Counted from the first letter of the stretch, positions 32,230 through 41,309 are shown. The stretch is 46,090 nt of DNA from Muribaculaceae bacterium (GCA_910573745.1 CAJSYI010000019.1:1-46090); one strand, 5' to 3'. Notes: generated by a model not told the origin, from the letters alone. Made by a program: numbers and translations.

Positions 32230-34119
32230 ATGGAAAAAGACATAAGGATGGAAAATACATTCCAAATGGTGGCCAAGACTTTCAAGGGCCTCGAAGAAGT
32301 GCTGCGCGACGAGCTGATCGCGCTCGGCGCACAAAACGTAGAAATCGGCCAAAGGATGGTGAGCTTCGAGGGCGGCCTTGAGATGCTCTACAAGGCCAAC
32401 CTCTGCTGCCGCACCGCGCTCAGGATACTGAAGCCGATAGTGAAGTTCACGGCCTCCAACCCCGACGAGCTTTATGACGAGGTGCGCGACATAGAATGGG
32501 AAAAGTACATGGGTGTGGACTCCACCTTTTCCATCGACTCGACGGTGAACAGCGCGGACTTCACCCACTCCAAGTTCGTGACGTACCGCGTGAAGGACGG
32601 AATAGCCGACCATTTCACCGACCTCTACGGCCGCCGTCCGTCCATACGCCTCACGGGGGCCGACCTGATGCTCAACGTGCACATATTCGAGAACCGCGTA
32701 ACGATTTCGCTCGACTCGAGCGGCGAACCGCTCAACCAGCGCGGCTACCGCATAGAATCCACAAAGGCACCGCTCAACGAGGTGCTCGCCGCCGGAATCA
32801 TAATGAAGACCGGATGGCGGGGCGACTCCAATTTCGTGGACCCGATGTGCGGCTCCGGCACGTTCCTGGTGGAGGCAGCCCTGATCGCCGCCAACATCAA
32901 CCCCGGAATCTACCGCGACAGCTTCGCCTTCGAGCGTTGGGACAACTTCGACCGTGAGCTTTTCGAAAGCCTGTACAACGACGACAGCGGCGAACGCGAA
33001 TTCAAGTTCCGCATCTTCGGCGGCGACATAGACCCCGAAGCCGTGGCAATCGCCAGGGCCAACATCAAGAGAGCCCGCGTGGACGGGATGGTGGAGCTGG
33101 TGTGCAAACCGTTCGAGGAATGGGAGACGGCTCCGGAATCAGGAATACTGATCACAAACCCTCCCTACGGAGAACGTCTCAAGTCGGACGACATTCTCGA
33201 CATGTACCGCCGCATAGGCACCGAGCTGAAACAGGTCTTCAAAGGCTACCACGCCTGGATTCTCGGATATGAGGACGAGCACTTCACGTCGATAGGCCTG
33301 AAGCCGTCGGTGAAGTTCCCCATACTCAACGGCGCGCTCGAATGTTCCCTGAGGGAGTACGTGCTCTTCGACGGCAAATACAACGAGTTCAAGGCCGAAG
33401 GCGGAAGCGTCCGCAACGAGGAGTTCGACCGGGGCGACCGCACGAAAGTGAAGCATCTTTCCGACAGGGAATGGGAACGCGAGACCCGCAAGTTCTCCGA
33501 CAACAAAGACCGGGGAGAACGTCCTGAAAGAAAACGCTTTGAACGCCGCCGGGACGATGACCGCAAGGACTTCCGCCGAGACGACCGCAAGGACTTCCGC
33601 CGCGATGACCGCAAGGATTTCCGCAGGGACGACCGCAAGGACTTCCGCCGCGATGACCGCAAGGACTTCCGCCGCGATGACCGCAAGGATTTCCGCAGGG
33701 ACGACCGCAAGGATTTCCGCAGGGACGACCGCAAGGATTTCCGCAGGGACGACCGCAAGGACTTCCACAGGGACGACCGCAAGGATTTCCGCAGGGACGA
33801 CCGCAAGGATTTCCGCAGGGACGACCGCAAGGACTTCCGCAGGGACGACCGCAGGGACGACCGCAGGGACGACCGCAAGGACTTCCGCCGCGAATACAAG
33901 CCAAGATTCGGGGACGGCCGTCAGGAGACGGAGCAGAGGCATAAAGCCCCTCGCCGCGACGAGACAGGGACTTACAAAATCTTCAACAACGGCCCGACGC
34001 TTCCGGAATCGTCGGCCACGGTATTCTCAGCCGTGCCAATAAGGTCGCGCCGCTCGTTCCTCCAGAAAATACGCGACAAGCACGCCGGGGAAAACGAAAT
34101 CAAAGAACAGGAAGGCTAA
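32230..34119 (+). CDS. rlmL: THUMP-domain 23S rRNA methyltransferase (RlmL-like) with arginine/aspartate repeat tail
   Basis: A 629-residue RNA methyltransferase of the RlmL/YpsC type, expected to make N2-methylguanosine in 23S rRNA. Residues ~10-155 form the ferredoxin-like/THUMP region. The SAM-binding domain has DPMCGSGTFLVEAA (about 203-216), and NPPYGERL at 310-317 is the catalytic N-P-P-Y motif for N2-guanine. The catalytic core ends near residue 390. Beyond it is a tail of ~240 residues dominated by 13 copies of DDRKDFRR (33556-33891), which is very unusual. The start may be 32230 or 32248. It starts 60 bases after ftsZ. Confidence 0.9.
   Translation: MEKDIRMENTFQMVAKTFKGLEEVLRDELIALGAQNVEIGQRMVSFEGGLEMLYKANLCCRTALRILKPIVKFTASNPDELYDEVRDIEWEKYMGVDSTFSIDSTVNSADFTHSKFVTYRVKDGIADHFTDLYGRRPSIRLTGADLMLNVHIFENRVTISLDSSGEPLNQRGYRIESTKAPLNEVLAAGIIMKTGWRGDSNFVDPMCGSGTFLVEAALIAANINPGIYRDSFAFERWDNFDRELFESLYNDDSGEREFKFRIFGGDIDPEAVAIARANIKRARVDGMVELVCKPFEEWETAPESGILITNPPYGERLKSDDILDMYRRIGTELKQVFKGYHAWILGYEDEHFTSIGLKPSVKFPILNGALECSLREYVLFDGKYNEFKAEGGSVRNEEFDRGDRTKVKHLSDREWERETRKFSDNKDRGERPERKRFERRRDDDRKDFRRDDRKDFRRDDRKDFRRDDRKDFRRDDRKDFRRDDRKDFRRDDRKDFRRDDRKDFRRDDRKDFHRDDRKDFRRDDRKDFRRDDRKDFRRDDRRDDRRDDRKDFRREYKPRFGDGRQETEQRHKAPRRDETGTYKIFNNGPTLPESSATVFSAVPIRSRRSFLQKIRDKHAGENEIKEQEG
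33556..33891 (+). repeat. 24-bp tandem repeat in the rRNA methyltransferase tail
   Basis: 336 bp, equal to fourteen 24-bp lengths, encode 13 copies of the octapeptide DDRKDFRR plus two shortened DDRR units near the 3' end. Copies differ mainly at silent sites (GAC/GAT, CGC/AGG), and one has His instead of Arg (around 33767). The repeat keeps all six frames largely open, which explains the long false frames on the other strand. Repeat number is likely to vary by slippage or recombination without shifting the frame. Confidence 0.95.
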
Positions 34120-34151
34120 AAAACTCCAGACAACCTCTTACATCACAATAA

Positions 34152-35426
34152 ATGAAACAGAACTTGAGAATCCTCCTCCTCGGTTCAGGCGGACGCGAAG
34201 CCGCCATGGCATGGAAGATATTGCAGAGTCCGCGCACCGAGAAGCTTTTCGTGGCTCCGGGCAACGCCGGGACTGCCGACCACAACGTCTCTCTCGACCC
34301 GATGGACTTCGATGCCGTGGAACAGTTCGTGGAGCAGAATTCCGTCGATATGGTGGTAGTAGGCCCCGAACAGCCGCTCGTGGCCGGAATAGCCGACCGT
34401 TTCGCAGGCTCGGGCGTGAAGGTGATCGGCCCGGAAGCCAAGGGGGCCATGCTCGAGGGAAGCAAGGAATTCGCCAAGGAATTCATGTTCAGCCACGGGA
34501 TACCCACGGCACGGTTCATGACCGTCACCACCGACACGGTGGACGAGGGCTACAATTTCCTCGAATCGCTCAAACCGCCTTACGTGCTCAAGGCCGACGG
34601 ACTCGCCGCCGGCAAAGGGGTGATAATACTGCAGTCGCTGGCCGACGCCAAAGACACGCTGGCCGACATGCTTGAAGGCATGTTCGGGCAGGCATCATCC
34701 ACCGTCGTGATAGAGGAGTTCCTCAGCGGCATCGAATGCTCTGTCTTCGTGGCCACCGACGGGGAAGAATACAGAATCCTTCCCGTGGCCAAAGACTACA
34801 AACGGATAGGCGAGGGGGACACCGGGCCAAACACCGGCGGAATGGGAGCCGTATCGCCGGTGCCGTTCGCCGACGGCGAATTCATGGACAGGGTGGAACG
34901 CAGCATCGTCCAGCCGACACTCGAAGGGCTAAGGGCCGACGGAATTCCCTACAGCGGTTTCCTCTTCATCGGACTCATGAACGTGGACGGCTACCCGATG
35001 GTGATAGAGTACAACGTGCGCATGGGCGACCCGGAGACGGAAGTCGTCATGCCTCGCATCAAAAGCGACCTCGTGGACATATTCGAGGGGATAGCCGACA
35101 AGACGCTTGCGCTCAAGAAGCTCGAGACCGACCCTCGGGCATGCGTAACCGTGATGACAGTCAGCGGCGGCTATCCGGATGCATACGAGAAAGGAAAGGA
35201 AATCAGCGGCATAGAGAAAGCGGAAGGGGAGGAGTGCATTCTTTTCCACGCCGGGACGCGTGCCGACCAGCTGGGGCGCGTGCTCACTTCGGGAGGACGC
35301 GTGCTGGCATGCTCCGCCTTCGGAGCCGACATTTCCGAAGCCGCCGGAAAGGCATTGCGCGGAGCCGAGGCGATAGAATTCGAAGGCAAGTATTTCCGCC
35401 GCGACATATCGGCCGACCTGAAGTAG
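34152..35426 (+). CDS. purD: phosphoribosylamine-glycine ligase
   Basis: A 424-residue ATP-grasp enzyme of purine synthesis that forms glycinamide ribonucleotide. The N-terminal segment RILLLGSGGREAAMAW begins the fold. The usual GGREHA motif reads GGREAA here, with the conserved His replaced by Ala. ATP-grasp segments include YVLKADGLAAGKGVII and EEFLSGIECSVF, and the metal-binding NTGGMGAVSPVPF and EYNVRMGDPETE are intact. Length is normal. It follows the methyltransferase by 32 bases; no promoter is obvious. Confidence 0.97.
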   Translation: MKQNLRILLLGSGGREAAMAWKILQSPRTEKLFVAPGNAGTADHNVSLDPMDFDAVEQFVEQNSVDMVVVGPEQPLVAGIADRFAGSGVKVIGPEAKGAMLEGSKEFAKEFMFSHGIPTARFMTVTTDTVDEGYNFLESLKPPYVLKADGLAAGKGVIILQSLADAKDTLADMLEGMFGQASSTVVIEEFLSGIECSVFVATDGEEYRILPVAKDYKRIGEGDTGPNTGGMGAVSPVPFADGEFMDRVERSIVQPTLEGLRADGIPYSGFLFIGLMNVDGYPMVIEYNVRMGDPETEVVMPRIKSDLVDIFEGIADKTLALKKLETDPRACVTVMTVSGGYPDAYEKGKEISGIEKAEGEECILFHAGTRADQLGRVLTSGGRVLACSAFGADISEAAGKALRGAEAIEFEGKYFRRDISADLK

Positions 35427-35469
35427 GGCGTACCGGCAACGAAGCTGAAAGCATCAAAGGCGCACAGGT

Positions 35470-36438
35470 GTGAGACAGACAGTCGTAGGCAAATCAGGGC
35501 TTTCCGTCGCCGTGGCAGCATTTCTGGCCATGGCTGCGGCGGCGTTCCTGGTCGTGCCAGGCAGCGGTTTTGCCGAAGCCCCCGGCACTTGTCTCCCGCC
35601 ACCCTCGGAATGGCCTCTGCCGCCTTGGCTTTCCTGGCTCGCCAACCTCGGGACGCTCCTCCTGAGCGCCGCCGGGCTGGCCGTGCTCAACCGCAGGTTC
35701 AGCTTCGTGGCCGGAACCGACACCCTGCTGCCTGCGGCATTCATGGTGCTGGCAGCCTCCTGCCCGTGCGACGTCCAGAGGCTCTCTGCCGGATCGGTGC
35801 TCGCCGTGGCCAACGTCGCAGCCCTCTCCCTTCTGTTCGGATGCTCCGAAAGCCGCAACAACACCCAGAAGCTCTTCACGGCCGCTTCGCTGTTCTCGCT
35901 CGGCTCGGCATTCCAGACGGCGTTCCTGACCTTCATACCGGCCTACATCGCCGCCGCGATAACGGTCAAGGCCATGCGTGCAAGGGAGGCTTTCGCGTTC
36001 CTGCTGGGACTCGCAGCCCCTTACGCGACCCTCTTCGGCCTCGGGCTGGCCGACCCCCGGGCGTTCCGCATAGGATGGTTCTCGCCCGTGTTCACGGCGC
36101 AGATACCCGCCGGAGACTTCGCCATGACGCTCGGTGTGGCCTTTACCGCGCTCTGGACCGTGCTGGCCGGATGCAGCAACGCGTTCAGGCTGCTGAAGGC
36201 CAACGGCGAGACGCGACGCTTCAATTCCGTGATCTCCATAGTCGGCATCGCCGCCATTGCGGGATGCTGCCTCGACTTCTCAGGATTCACGTCATACCTC
36301 CCCACGCTCTTCATGGTCTCAGCCACGCAGCTTGCCAACGCATTCGCCCTTTACCCGGGCAAGGCCTCCGGGGCGTTGCCTTTCGCGATGCTCGTGGCCT
36401 ACATCGCCCTCTTCATCTCATCATCAGGCATCTTATGA
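35470..36438 (+). CDS. polytopic membrane protein, possibly DUF6427 type
   Basis: A 322-residue protein with about nine hydrophobic helices, Ala/Leu-rich, and no catalytic motif I can recognise. It starts with GTG (35470) and overlaps pdxB by 4 bases (ATGA). Its size, topology and place after purD recall the DUF6427 membrane proteins that lie near purD in Flavobacteriia, but I could not verify the similarity. Function unknown; transport or envelope organisation would be guesses. Confidence 0.7.
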   Translation: MRQTVVGKSGLSVAVAAFLAMAAAAFLVVPGSGFAEAPGTCLPPPSEWPLPPWLSWLANLGTLLLSAAGLAVLNRRFSFVAGTDTLLPAAFMVLAASCPCDVQRLSAGSVLAVANVAALSLLFGCSESRNNTQKLFTAASLFSLGSAFQTAFLTFIPAYIAAAITVKAMRAREAFAFLLGLAAPYATLFGLGLADPRAFRIGWFSPVFTAQIPAGDFAMTLGVAFTALWTVLAGCSNAFRLLKANGETRRFNSVISIVGIAAIAGCCLDFSGFTSYLPTLFMVSATQLANAFALYPGKASGALPFAMLVAYIALFISSSGIL

Positions 36439-37451
36439 AAAAAAGACCCAGAATAATAGTCGACGACAACATCCCTTTCATCAAAGGCCGTCTCGAACCG
36501 TTTGCAGACACCGTTTACGCCGACCAGTTCGGATTCACGCCTGAACTCGTCCGCGACGCGGACGCGATGGTGATACGCACACGCACGCGGTGCGACGAGA
36601 ACCTGCTCAAGGGAAGCAAGGTGAAAATAATCGCCACGGCCACGATCGGCATGGACCAGTTCGACCTCGGATGGTGCAGGGACAACGGCATAACATGCCG
36701 CAACTCACCGGGATGCAACGCCCCCGGGGTGGCGCAATACGTCTGGTCGGCTTTGCTCCGGTCGGGCTTCGACCCCGAAAGGCACACGCTCGGAGTGGTG
36801 GGATGCGGCAACGTCGGCTCGATAGTGGCCGACTGGGGACGCAGGCTCGGCGCCGACGTGCTGGTCAACGACCCTCCGAAAGCGGCCGCAGGAGCGTCTT
36901 TGCCGGGACTCGTCGAGCTTCCGGAGCTTCTGCGCGAAGCCGATGCAGTAACGCTCCACACGCCGCTCACGCGCGACGGGGAATGGCCGTCGTTCCACCT
37001 GATAGGCGAGGCCGCCCTTGCCTTGATGAAGCCGGGCGCGCTGCTCGTCAACGCCGCCCGCGGGCCTGTGGCCGACAACGCCGCGCTGCGCAGGGCCGTG
37101 GCCTCAGGCCACATACGCGCGGTGATAGACACGTGGGAGGGCGAACCCAAGCTCGACAAGGAGCTGCTCTCGCTGCTGAAATACGGCACTTTCCACATAG
37201 CCGGATATTCCCTCGAAGGCAAGCAGCGCGCCACGCGGATGGTGCTTGAGGCGATAGGGGAGCACTTCGGATTCGCCCCCGACCTCAGCGGCCTCGAAGG
37301 CCCTTACAAGGCTCCTGCCCGCATCTCGGCAAAGGCCATACTCGACTCGTACAATCCCATCAGCGACACGTTGCAGCTGAAGGCCGACCCCGACGCTTTC
37401 GACACGCTCCGCGCAAACTACAGCTTCCGCAGGGAGCCGAGGTTCATTTAG
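36435..37451 (+). CDS. pdxB: 4-phosphoerythronate dehydrogenase
   Basis: A 338-residue D-2-hydroxyacid dehydrogenase of the PdxB type, in the DXP-dependent pathway to pyridoxal phosphate. It starts with IIVDDNIPFIKGRLEPFA, a PdxB hallmark. The NAD loop GVVGCGNVGS is at 120-129, the catalytic Arg is in NAARGPV, and the Glu and His positions are expected in the C-terminal catalytic part (VIDTWEGEP, HIAGYSLEGK). The PdxB dimerisation tail is present. The same frame is open far upstream (to 35589), but the ATG at 36435, overlapping the preceding stop, gives the family length. Confidence 0.95.
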   Translation: MKKRPRIIVDDNIPFIKGRLEPFADTVYADQFGFTPELVRDADAMVIRTRTRCDENLLKGSKVKIIATATIGMDQFDLGWCRDNGITCRNSPGCNAPGVAQYVWSALLRSGFDPERHTLGVVGCGNVGSIVADWGRRLGADVLVNDPPKAAAGASLPGLVELPELLREADAVTLHTPLTRDGEWPSFHLIGEAALALMKPGALLVNAARGPVADNAALRRAVASGHIRAVIDTWEGEPKLDKELLSLLKYGTFHIAGYSLEGKQRATRMVLEAIGEHFGFAPDLSGLEGPYKAPARISAKAILDSYNPISDTLQLKADPDAFDTLRANYSFRREPRFI

Positions 37452-37454
37452 GCC

Positions 37455-38141
37455 ATGGGCAAGACCAAGAAGAAATATTATGTGGTCTGGGCCGGACGCG
37501 AACCGGGCGTATACGACGACTGGGACGACGCGCGCGAGCAGATCGAGGGGTTCCCCGGCGCACGCTACAAGGGCTTCGAGTCGCCTGCGGCCGCCGCGGA
37601 GGCTTTCCGCCTCGGAAGCGACGCCAAGCCGGGCAGCCTCGGCTCGTTGCTGATAAACGCACGCGCCAAGACCAAAGCCGGCACGGAGGCCGACCGCCTC
37701 CTTACCCTCGACGAGCAGAAACGCCGTTTCCCGGAAATCGACCCGGACGCATGGGCGGTGGACGCTTCCTGCCTCGGCAACCCCGGAAAGATGGAATACC
37801 AGTGCATAGACCTGGCCACGGGGCGGCGCGTGTTCCACTACGGCCCCGTATTCCCCTCGACCAACAACATCGGGGAATTCCTGGCCATAGTCCACGCCCT
37901 CGCCCTCATGGAGCAGCGCGGCGAGCGGCACGTGGTCTATTCGGATTCACGCACGGCGATGAGCTGGGTGCGGAAGAAGACGGCCAACACCAAGCTCACC
38001 GGCGACAAGGGCAACCCGCAGGTGTCGGAGCTGATACGACGCGCCGAAACATGGCTGCGCACCCACAACGTCCGCACCGTGATACGCAAATGGCAGACCG
38101 AGATATGGGGCGAGATTCCCGCAGACTTCGGCAGGAAATGA
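37455..38141 (+). CDS. rnhA: ribonuclease H with N-terminal viroplasmin domain
   Basis: A 228-residue enzyme cutting RNA in RNA-DNA hybrids. Residues ~6-52 (KKYYVVWAGREPGVYDDWDD and KGFESPAAAAEAF) form the caulimovirus viroplasmin/hybrid-binding domain found in some bacterial RNases H. The catalytic domain follows a ~40-residue linker and shows Asp103 (AVDASCLGNPG), Glu141 (NIGEFLA) and Asp164 (VYSDSRTAM); the fourth carboxylate is not obvious. GDKGNPQVSELIRRAETWL fits the C-terminal part. It starts 3 bases after pdxB. The domain order is that of the Bacteroidetes RNase H1 with viroplasmin front. Confidence 0.93.
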   Translation: MGKTKKKYYVVWAGREPGVYDDWDDAREQIEGFPGARYKGFESPAAAAEAFRLGSDAKPGSLGSLLINARAKTKAGTEADRLLTLDEQKRRFPEIDPDAWAVDASCLGNPGKMEYQCIDLATGRRVFHYGPVFPSTNNIGEFLAIVHALALMEQRGERHVVYSDSRTAMSWVRKKTANTKLTGDKGNPQVSELIRRAETWLRTHNVRTVIRKWQTEIWGEIPADFGRK

Positions 38142-38172
38142 CGCATTTCAGGAGCGTCCGCAACAGCAAACG

Positions 38173-39123
38173 ATGGATTCCTCCGCAGAAGAGACGAAAC
38201 GCCGCCTGACGGCCTCCATACGCGCCACCGGGGCAATCGCCGTCGGATACGCGGAAGCGGCACCTGTAAGCCATGAGGAAAGCGACGGTTTCGGCCGCTG
38301 GCTCGACGGCGGCAACCACGCCTCCATGGAATGGCTCGCCCGCCACGAAGAGCTGCGCCGCGACCCGCGCCTGCTCCTCGACGGCGCAAAGACAGTGGTA
38401 AGCATCGCCTATCCCTTCTTCCAGCCAGAAAGACGCGACGCGGCCCTGCCTCAGATATCAATGTACGCCTACGGCAAGGACTACCACGACGTGATACGCA
38501 AGAAGCTCAGGCCCGTATGCCGCGGGCTTTCGGAAACTACCGGCTGCGCCACGCGCATATGCGTAGACTCCGCCCCGGTCGCCGAGCGTTACTGGGCCCT
38601 GAAGGCCGGGATAGGGAGGCGCGGCGACAACGGCGCGGTGATAATCGACGGATACGGCAGCTTCGTCTTCCTCTGCGAGCTGCTCACCTCGCTCGAGCTG
38701 CCCCCCGACGAGCCTTCAGGCAAAGAATGCCTCCATTGCGGACGTTGCCGAGGCGCATGCCCCGGAAAAGCCATCCTCCCCGGAGGCAGAATCCGTGCGC
38801 AGCGATGCCTTTCCTACCTCACCGTCGAACACCGCGAAGCCTTCCCCGGAGAAGGGGAAAGCGCGGACGCGCTGAATTCACCCGCAGGGCAAAGAACCCT
38901 CTACGGCTGCGACATGTGCCAGCTCGTCTGCCCCTGCAACGCCGGGGCAGACGCAAGCCTGGCGCTGCCCGAGTTCCTGCCACGCAACGGGGAGATGCTG
39001 ACCCTCGGCGCACCCGAAGCCATGGCCATGACCGACGATGAATGGACGGCCTTCACCGCCTCCTCCGCGATGCGCCGCGCGCGCCCGGCCATCCTGCGCC
39101 GCAACGCCCTCCGCCTCAAATAA
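38173..39123 (+). CDS. queG: epoxyqueuosine reductase
   Basis: A 316-residue cobalamin- and iron-sulfur-dependent enzyme that completes queuosine in tRNA by reducing epoxyqueuosine. The catalytic aspartate is probably Asp132 in CVDSAPVAERYWA. The conserved GIGRRGDNGAVI follows. Two 4Fe-4S clusters are set by CLHCGRCRGACPG (186-198) together with later cysteines including Cys212 and GCDMCQLVCPCN (about 243-254). It matches the family's shorter form without HEAT repeats. It follows the RNase H gene by 31 bases. Confidence 0.96.
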   Translation: MDSSAEETKRRLTASIRATGAIAVGYAEAAPVSHEESDGFGRWLDGGNHASMEWLARHEELRRDPRLLLDGAKTVVSIAYPFFQPERRDAALPQISMYAYGKDYHDVIRKKLRPVCRGLSETTGCATRICVDSAPVAERYWALKAGIGRRGDNGAVIIDGYGSFVFLCELLTSLELPPDEPSGKECLHCGRCRGACPGKAILPGGRIRAQRCLSYLTVEHREAFPGEGESADALNSPAGQRTLYGCDMCQLVCPCNAGADASLALPEFLPRNGEMLTLGAPEAMAMTDDEWTAFTASSAMRRARPAILRRNALRLK

Positions 39124-39166
39124 TCAAAGGGCCAAATGAGAGAAACCGTTAATTCTGCATTGCGTC

Positions 39167-39739
39167 ATGAATCAGTTCAACATATACGACAGTCTTATTG
39201 ACTTCTCGGCAATCAAGGATTTTTGCCGGGAAAACGGGAGGCTGTGCCATTACCCCAAAGAGGCTGTCTTCGTTGAGCAGGGTTCAATCGGCAAGCACTT
39301 CGGAATCGTTGAATCCGGATATTTCAAATACACCACGCTGACATCATCGGGCAACGAGGCAGTCGTAGGGTTTGCCTTTGAGAGTGAAATCGTAGCGGAT
39401 TTCCACAACTCTTATAATCGCCGCCCATCTGCAATTACAATAAAAGCCGGAGCCGATGCCTCAGTGTCGCAAATCCGCATGTCAAAGGCAAAGGGCTTGC
39501 TTGATGCAACGTTCGAGGGTAACCTTTCGTCTATCAATGGCATCCTTTTCAGCGAAATCTATTCGCGCTATCTTGAACTGTATCGAAAGACACCCACAGA
39601 GCGTTATCTTGACTTGATCGGCAAATGCCCTCAGATCTTAGACATCGTTTCTTTGCGTGATATAGCCTCATATCTCCTCATTACTCCGGTCTATCTGAGC
39701 CGAATCCGAAAGAATCTCGCAAAAAAATCCGGCGAATAA
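39167..39739 (+). CDS. Crp/Fnr-family transcription regulator
   Basis: A 190-residue protein with a cyclic-nucleotide-binding-like beta barrel (about 25-115) and a C-terminal winged helix (SLRDIASYLLITPVYLSRIR, about 161-180). The arginine-serine cAMP-binding cassette is absent, and there are no Fnr-type N-terminal cysteines, so the ligand is unknown. Such Bacteroidetes Crp proteins often respond to oxidative or redox signals. It is AT-richer than the preceding genes and stands just before the leucine-rich repeat gene, which it may control. A weak -7-like TAATTCTG is near 39150. Confidence 0.88.
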   Translation: MNQFNIYDSLIDFSAIKDFCRENGRLCHYPKEAVFVEQGSIGKHFGIVESGYFKYTTLTSSGNEAVVGFAFESEIVADFHNSYNRRPSAITIKAGADASVSQIRMSKAKGLLDATFEGNLSSINGILFSEIYSRYLELYRKTPTERYLDLIGKCPQILDIVSLRDIASYLLITPVYLSRIRKNLAKKSGE

Positions 39740-39772
39740 AACTTTTTTTATCCCGAAACAAGTTTTTTTGCC

Positions 39773-39780
39773 TAACTTTG
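39773..39780 (+). promoter_or_regulatory. -7 box of the leucine-rich repeat gene
   Basis: TAACTTTG fits the Bacteroidetes -7 consensus and lies 20 bases before the ATG at 39801. The -33 region has only T-rich sequence (TTTA at 39747-39750, spacer 22), so the match is partial. The short space contains A/T runs and a TTTGCC / GGCAAA inverted pair that could be a binding site. Confidence 0.5.
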
Positions 39781-39800
39781 CCTGTAAAAAAAAACGGCAA

Positions 39801-41309
39801 ATGGAGAATCACATCATCAAATCAATCTTATGCCTGATGTTTGCCATGCCTTTCATAGCATCCGCACATACAAGCATCAGGAATCTTTCTGGCAAAAGTG
39901 AAATTGCCCTCACCCCTAAATTGATTGAAGAGCACTGCTCGTCTGACAGTTTCCATATTCAGGAATTTGAGTTGTGCCGTAAACAGAAAGCATCCGGCAG
40001 AAACCCGGAAGACAATCAATATGCCCATGCGGTTTTGTCGGAAAGCGGCACACTCGCTTCTGTGTTGGGCGACAGGATATTCGAGATAGATTCCATTTCG
40101 GTTGAAGGCCCGATCAATGAGGCCGATTTCAACACTCTATGGGAATCATCGTTCAATGGCCGGCTGAAAATCATCAACCTTGAGAAAGCAGCGGTAGAAA
40201 ACGGCATTGTTCCTGAAGAGGCCCTGTTCCACAAGGATGAACAAGTCAACTGGGAAACGATGGAGATAACCACAATATGGCTTGAGAAGCTGTTCTTGCC
40301 GGAAGGTGTAACTGAAATAGGAGACTTTGCAGTGGCATACGCAACCACACTCCATGAAATCAGATTTCCCAACACATTGCAGACCATAGGCAAATCGGCC
40401 TTCACCGACTGCATAAGGTTGACCGCCGAACAATTGACGTTCCCGGAAAGCCTGAGAGTGATTGGCGAACAGGCTTTCTATCAATGTCGCGGGCTGACAG
40501 GCAAAATAACGCTGCCAAAGGCCCTGAAAGCTATTGTCTGCGGAGCGTTCTACTCTTGCAAAATATCCGAAATCAGTTTTCCTCAATCGCTGGAATATCT
40601 CGGCTGCATGGCGTTCGCCAACGCTGCATTTGAAAAGGCGGTTTTACCGGACAATTGCCAGCTATGTCCACAGGGAGGACAGTTCTACAATAACTGGGTA
40701 CTCGCCGAAGCGCATTTGCCGGACAATTCGGCTCTCGTCCCGGCCGATGTTTTTTTAGGTTGTTTTTCTTTGAAAAAAGTGAACATCCCTTCCAAGGCCA
40801 TCACCATCGGCGAGTTCGCATTCGACCAAGTCAAAATGTCAGACATAGATTTCCCGGAAACACTGGAATCAATCGGACAAAACGCTTTTCAGAGTTGCAA
40901 CAAGCTCACAACCGTGGTTTTCCCGGCTTCGCTCAAAAGCCTCGGCGACCGGGCTTTTGCCTTATGCGGCAGTCTGACAAGCATCTGGTGCAAGGCAACG
41001 GTTCCTCCGGAATGTATCCAGGCATCAGGATATGAATCAGACGGTACGCCTTTCAAAAGTGTGAACCCCTCAACACCTGTCTACATTCCTGTCGGCACGA
41101 AGCAACAATACATTGCGGCTCCAGGCTGGGATTACATGACCAATTTCATTGAAACCGACAACTTCCCGTCGGCCGGAATTGTCTGCGTGGAAGCCGAAGA
41201 AAAAGAACAGGACAACAATATTTATGATTTATCCGGGAGAAAGGCTGAAACTCCCGTTCCCGGGAACATCTATATCCAGAACGGCAAAAAGTTCGTCCAT
41301 CCCGAATGA
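39801..41309 (+). CDS. secreted BspA-like leucine-rich repeat protein with C-terminal sorting-like tail
   Basis: A 502-residue protein with a signal peptide (MENHIIKSILCLMFAMPFIA then SAHTS). From about residue 165 there are LRR_5/BspA repeats of the form LxEIxFPxTLxxIGxxAFxxC (ITLPKALKAIVCGAF, ISFPQSLEYLG, IDFPETLESIG). The C-terminus, NIYDLSGRKAETPVPGNIYI followed by QNGKKF, resembles type A sorting domains of type IX secretion or the related tail common in Bacteroidales surface proteins. BspA proteins bind host or matrix proteins. The ATG at 39801 is chosen for the signal peptide and promoter. It lies behind the Crp-type gene in an AT-rich islet. Confidence 0.85.
   Translation: MENHIIKSILCLMFAMPFIASAHTSIRNLSGKSEIALTPKLIEEHCSSDSFHIQEFELCRKQKASGRNPEDNQYAHAVLSESGTLASVLGDRIFEIDSISVEGPINEADFNTLWESSFNGRLKIINLEKAAVENGIVPEEALFHKDEQVNWETMEITTIWLEKLFLPEGVTEIGDFAVAYATTLHEIRFPNTLQTIGKSAFTDCIRLTAEQLTFPESLRVIGEQAFYQCRGLTGKITLPKALKAIVCGAFYSCKISEISFPQSLEYLGCMAFANAAFEKAVLPDNCQLCPQGGQFYNNWVLAEAHLPDNSALVPADVFLGCFSLKKVNIPSKAITIGEFAFDQVKMSDIDFPETLESIGQNAFQSCNKLTTVVFPASLKSLGDRAFALCGSLTSIWCKATVPPECIQASGYESDGTPFKSVNPSTPVYIPVGTKQQYIAAPGWDYMTNFIETDNFPSAGIVCVEAEEKEQDNNIYDLSGRKAETPVPGNIYIQNGKKFVHPE

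Noticed and set aside
33556..33891. Possible CRISPR array
   Set aside because: The 24-bp units are contiguous with no unique spacers, are in frame, and encode a peptide repeat; no cas genes are present.
33139..33942. Long minus-strand frames rich in Val-Leu-Ala-Glu or Arg-Ser-Leu across the rRNA methyltransferase tail
   Set aside because: They are by-products of the 24-bp repeat, which keeps every frame open. The plus-strand frame has a real enzyme domain in front.
35589..36434. Upstream extension of the pdxB frame (would give 620 residues)
   Set aside because: The extension overlaps the whole membrane-protein gene in another frame and has no recognisable domain. The ATG at 36435 gives normal PdxB length and a 4-base coupled overlap.
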